Assembly: GCA_016235155.1 (NCBI GenBank)
Contig: JACRLW010000141.1
Coordinates: 1-35,177 of the forward strand
Source: Planctomycetota bacterium
GTDB lineage: Bacteria; Planctomycetota; UBA1135; UBA2386
Length of the DNA stretch: 35,177 nucleotides
Direction: 5' to 3'
Shown here in pieces: positions 34,901-35,177 of the stretch; positions within the stretch are counted from its first letter, which is position 1, and every line of letters starts with the position of its first letter. Position numbers and translations under genes: made by a program. Below the pieces are notes generated by a model. The model was not told the DNA's origin, ran no database searches, and saw only the letters and a list, made by a program, of their open reading frames with translations.

Positions 34901-34997
34901 CCGCGACAAGCGTTTGCGCGGACACGTGACCGGGCGCGGCGCTCGCGGCGAAGCCGACGACGAGGAGAGCGCAGGGCCGGAACCAGCGGGCGGTCAT
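31920..34997 (-). CDS. Secreted ELWxxDGTxxGT-repeat protein
   Basis: A 1025-aa protein. ATG 34997 gives a signal peptide (RPCALLVVGFAASAAPGHVSAQ). By eye there are 17 repeats with the W-x-x-D/N-G-T-x-x-G-T pattern at about 45-55 residue spacing, for example LWRTDGTSAGT, LWVTDGTAAGT, PWISDGTAAGT, LWASDGTPTGT and PWVSDGTPQGT. Each is followed by 'L-x-x-D-x-x-P-G' and preceded by 'F-x-A'. One unit is degenerate (PWLSGGSFATT). The repeats are beta-propeller-like and common in large exported proteins. The last 140 residues form a separate beta domain (FGPGCAGSNGRSP ... LTNGLLLLIGV), perhaps used for sorting or assembly. No enzyme motif is visible. The upstream in-frame extension to 35168 runs through the structured leader and is not coding. 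Confidence 0.9.
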   Translation of the reverse strand: MTARWFRPCALLVVGFAASAAPGHVSAQTLVADINTQAPSIDPTGSFPNQFTRTNLGASLFVAGGAARGTQVWRSNGTPGGTYVLTDVRIGEGFQPNTLVDANGAVLFAATTATGGSRLWRTDGTSAGTGPLAGVVLAGNPQLAVFGNLALFAGGAAPFDQRVWRSDATPGGTFALLPSPTPLNPATFVDAGGAIAFFSAATVGQLTDRELWRTDGTSAGTWRVADLEAGNAGSYPQHLVRLGNAVLFAANTMTTGIELWRSDGSTANTGLVRDIAAGAASSSPTLLCRAGARVFFAANDTGTGRELWVTDGTAAGTRLVADLEPGAAGSDPRALTAYGSSVVFSAATTASGREPWISDGTAAGTQILADVEPGASSSDPAQFVALGTRIWFCATSALHGREPWLSGGSFATTARILDLRPGADSGCDTTAPIALPTGEVLFAGNDGRRGSEPWLSDGTAAGTRLLIDVHSTAAGSNPRSPLRFRDKLLFYADDGAGERLWASDGTPTGTTPLLPAGVFTFEYSVGGPLATGARVWFTAHPPYGGPDIDLWTTDGTQAGTQVVMSRNLSRAWSNPCCLASVGEYLFFITGYSPGGALWRSDGTTIGSTVVKAFPAPAPGSPGLGIPTGWAGACWFAADDPALGNELWRSDGTLAGTTLFADLAPGPGSSRPRNLTAFGTRLVFTANDGIVGDELWISDGTAAGTHLLIDLGPGLEGSVVSDLCVDGDRFFFFATAFSQRGLFVSDGTPSGTLPLRLGVHEPRYLTVADGRLFFSATTPAAGREPWVSDGTPQGTHMVTDLRAGAASSMGFWSELVAAGAGPQVVFAADDGNGLGLEPWVSDGTPQGTWRIADVAAGQMHGDPRAFGRTGTTMLFGANDEFHGVELWSLSLRSFGVSLADAFGPGCAGSNGRSPRLRAEPAPRVGTTSFCLIVDDAPPNVPTVVLVDLQRGALAAGGGCTLYLPYAMVQCRIATDTQGVARLALPIPATQNLVGLELDAQAIVIDPGAAWLGAFALTNGLLLLIGV

Positions 34998-34998
34998 G

Positions 34999-35139
34999 GG
35001 CCCGAAGGCCGCAGAATCGTCGCGGGACGCGACGATTCGGAAAGGCCGGAGGGCCCCGGCTGGTAAAGCGGCCGAGGCCTGAACGGTCGTCGCGCCAGCG
35101 ACGACGCCGGCAGCCCGAATGGGCTGCGGCCTCGGCCGC
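34999..35139 (-). ncRNA. Strongly structured leader (three-way junction plus hairpins)
   Basis: Reading 5' to 3' on the minus strand, GCGGCCGAGGCC (35139-35128) pairs perfectly with GGCCTCGGCCGC (35079-35068). This 12-bp stem encloses two hairpins: GCAGCCC-ATTC-GGGCTGC (35127-35110), abutting the stem, and GTCGTCGC-TGGC-GCGACGAC (35105-35086). After the junction come a 5-bp hairpin (35060-35045), an 11-bp hairpin GAATCGTCGCG-TCC-CGCGACGATTC (35038-35014), and GGCC-TTCG-GGCC (35010-34999) beside the start codon. All listed stems are fully Watson-Crick. It matches no riboswitch class I know; a leader regulator or an extragenic palindromic element are both possible. Confidence 0.45.
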
Positions 35140-35177
35140 GATGGGCGTCCTCGAAGTCGCTCCGACATGGTCGCGAA

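Noticed and set aside
1..35177. CRISPR arrays, insertion sequences, rRNA operons
   Set aside because: No regularly spaced repeats, transposase motifs or rRNA sequence were recognised on either strand.

Overview
GC-rich bacterial chromosome, about 70% G+C by eye. The repertoire suggests a planctomycete or similar environmental lineage: large secreted PKD, FG-GAP, ELWxxDGTxxGT and carboxypeptidase-regulatory-like proteins with short signal peptides, a signal-peptide HEAT-repeat protein, few named genes, and loosely packed genes on both strands. The taxon is inferred. No 16S rRNA, CRISPR array or intact transposase was seen.

Region 1 (1-3.45 kb): a secreted PKD-domain protein that runs off the left edge, then a 5'-truncated tandem copy of its C-terminal module on the same strand, then a small SnoaL/NTF2-like gene. 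Region 2 (3.5-5.3 kb): tRNA-Pro(GGG) followed by a complete, overlapping AbiEi/AbiEii toxin-antitoxin pair. Region 3 (5.4-10.4 kb, minus strand): a YhhQ-type queuosine-precursor transporter, a Tat-exported amidase-signature enzyme, and metK overlapping by ATGA with an unrecognised 374-aa gene. Region 4 (10.6-20.8 kb): a secreted protein, a two-domain rhodanese lacking its active-site Cys, a membrane protein, a 14-repeat FG-GAP protein, a CarboxypepD_reg-like protein, Dps, a LysE-type exporter, and a secreted protein whose frame continues through an in-frame TGA. Region 5 (20.8-29.75 kb, minus strand): histidine kinase, response regulator, HEAT-repeat protein and a Clp-N/KAP P-loop NTPase, possibly one 8.9-kb transcription unit. 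Region 6 (29.85-35.2 kb): a DUF998-like membrane protein, then a 1025-aa ELW-repeat secreted protein coupled to a membrane SGNH hydrolase and preceded by a strongly structured leader.

Best leads for something undescribed: (i) the TGA inside the secreted protein at 20621, preceded by a Cys codon, followed by 46 coding-like codons in the same frame and by a small hairpin that fits the general bacterial SECIS pattern (candidate selenoprotein or recoding event); (ii) a perfectly paired three-way-junction RNA at 35068-35139 upstream of the ELW gene; (iii) the Clp-N/KAP NTPase fusion beside a two-component system; (iv) the unknown protein coupled to metK, with a possible remnant of a relative next to the AbiE pair.
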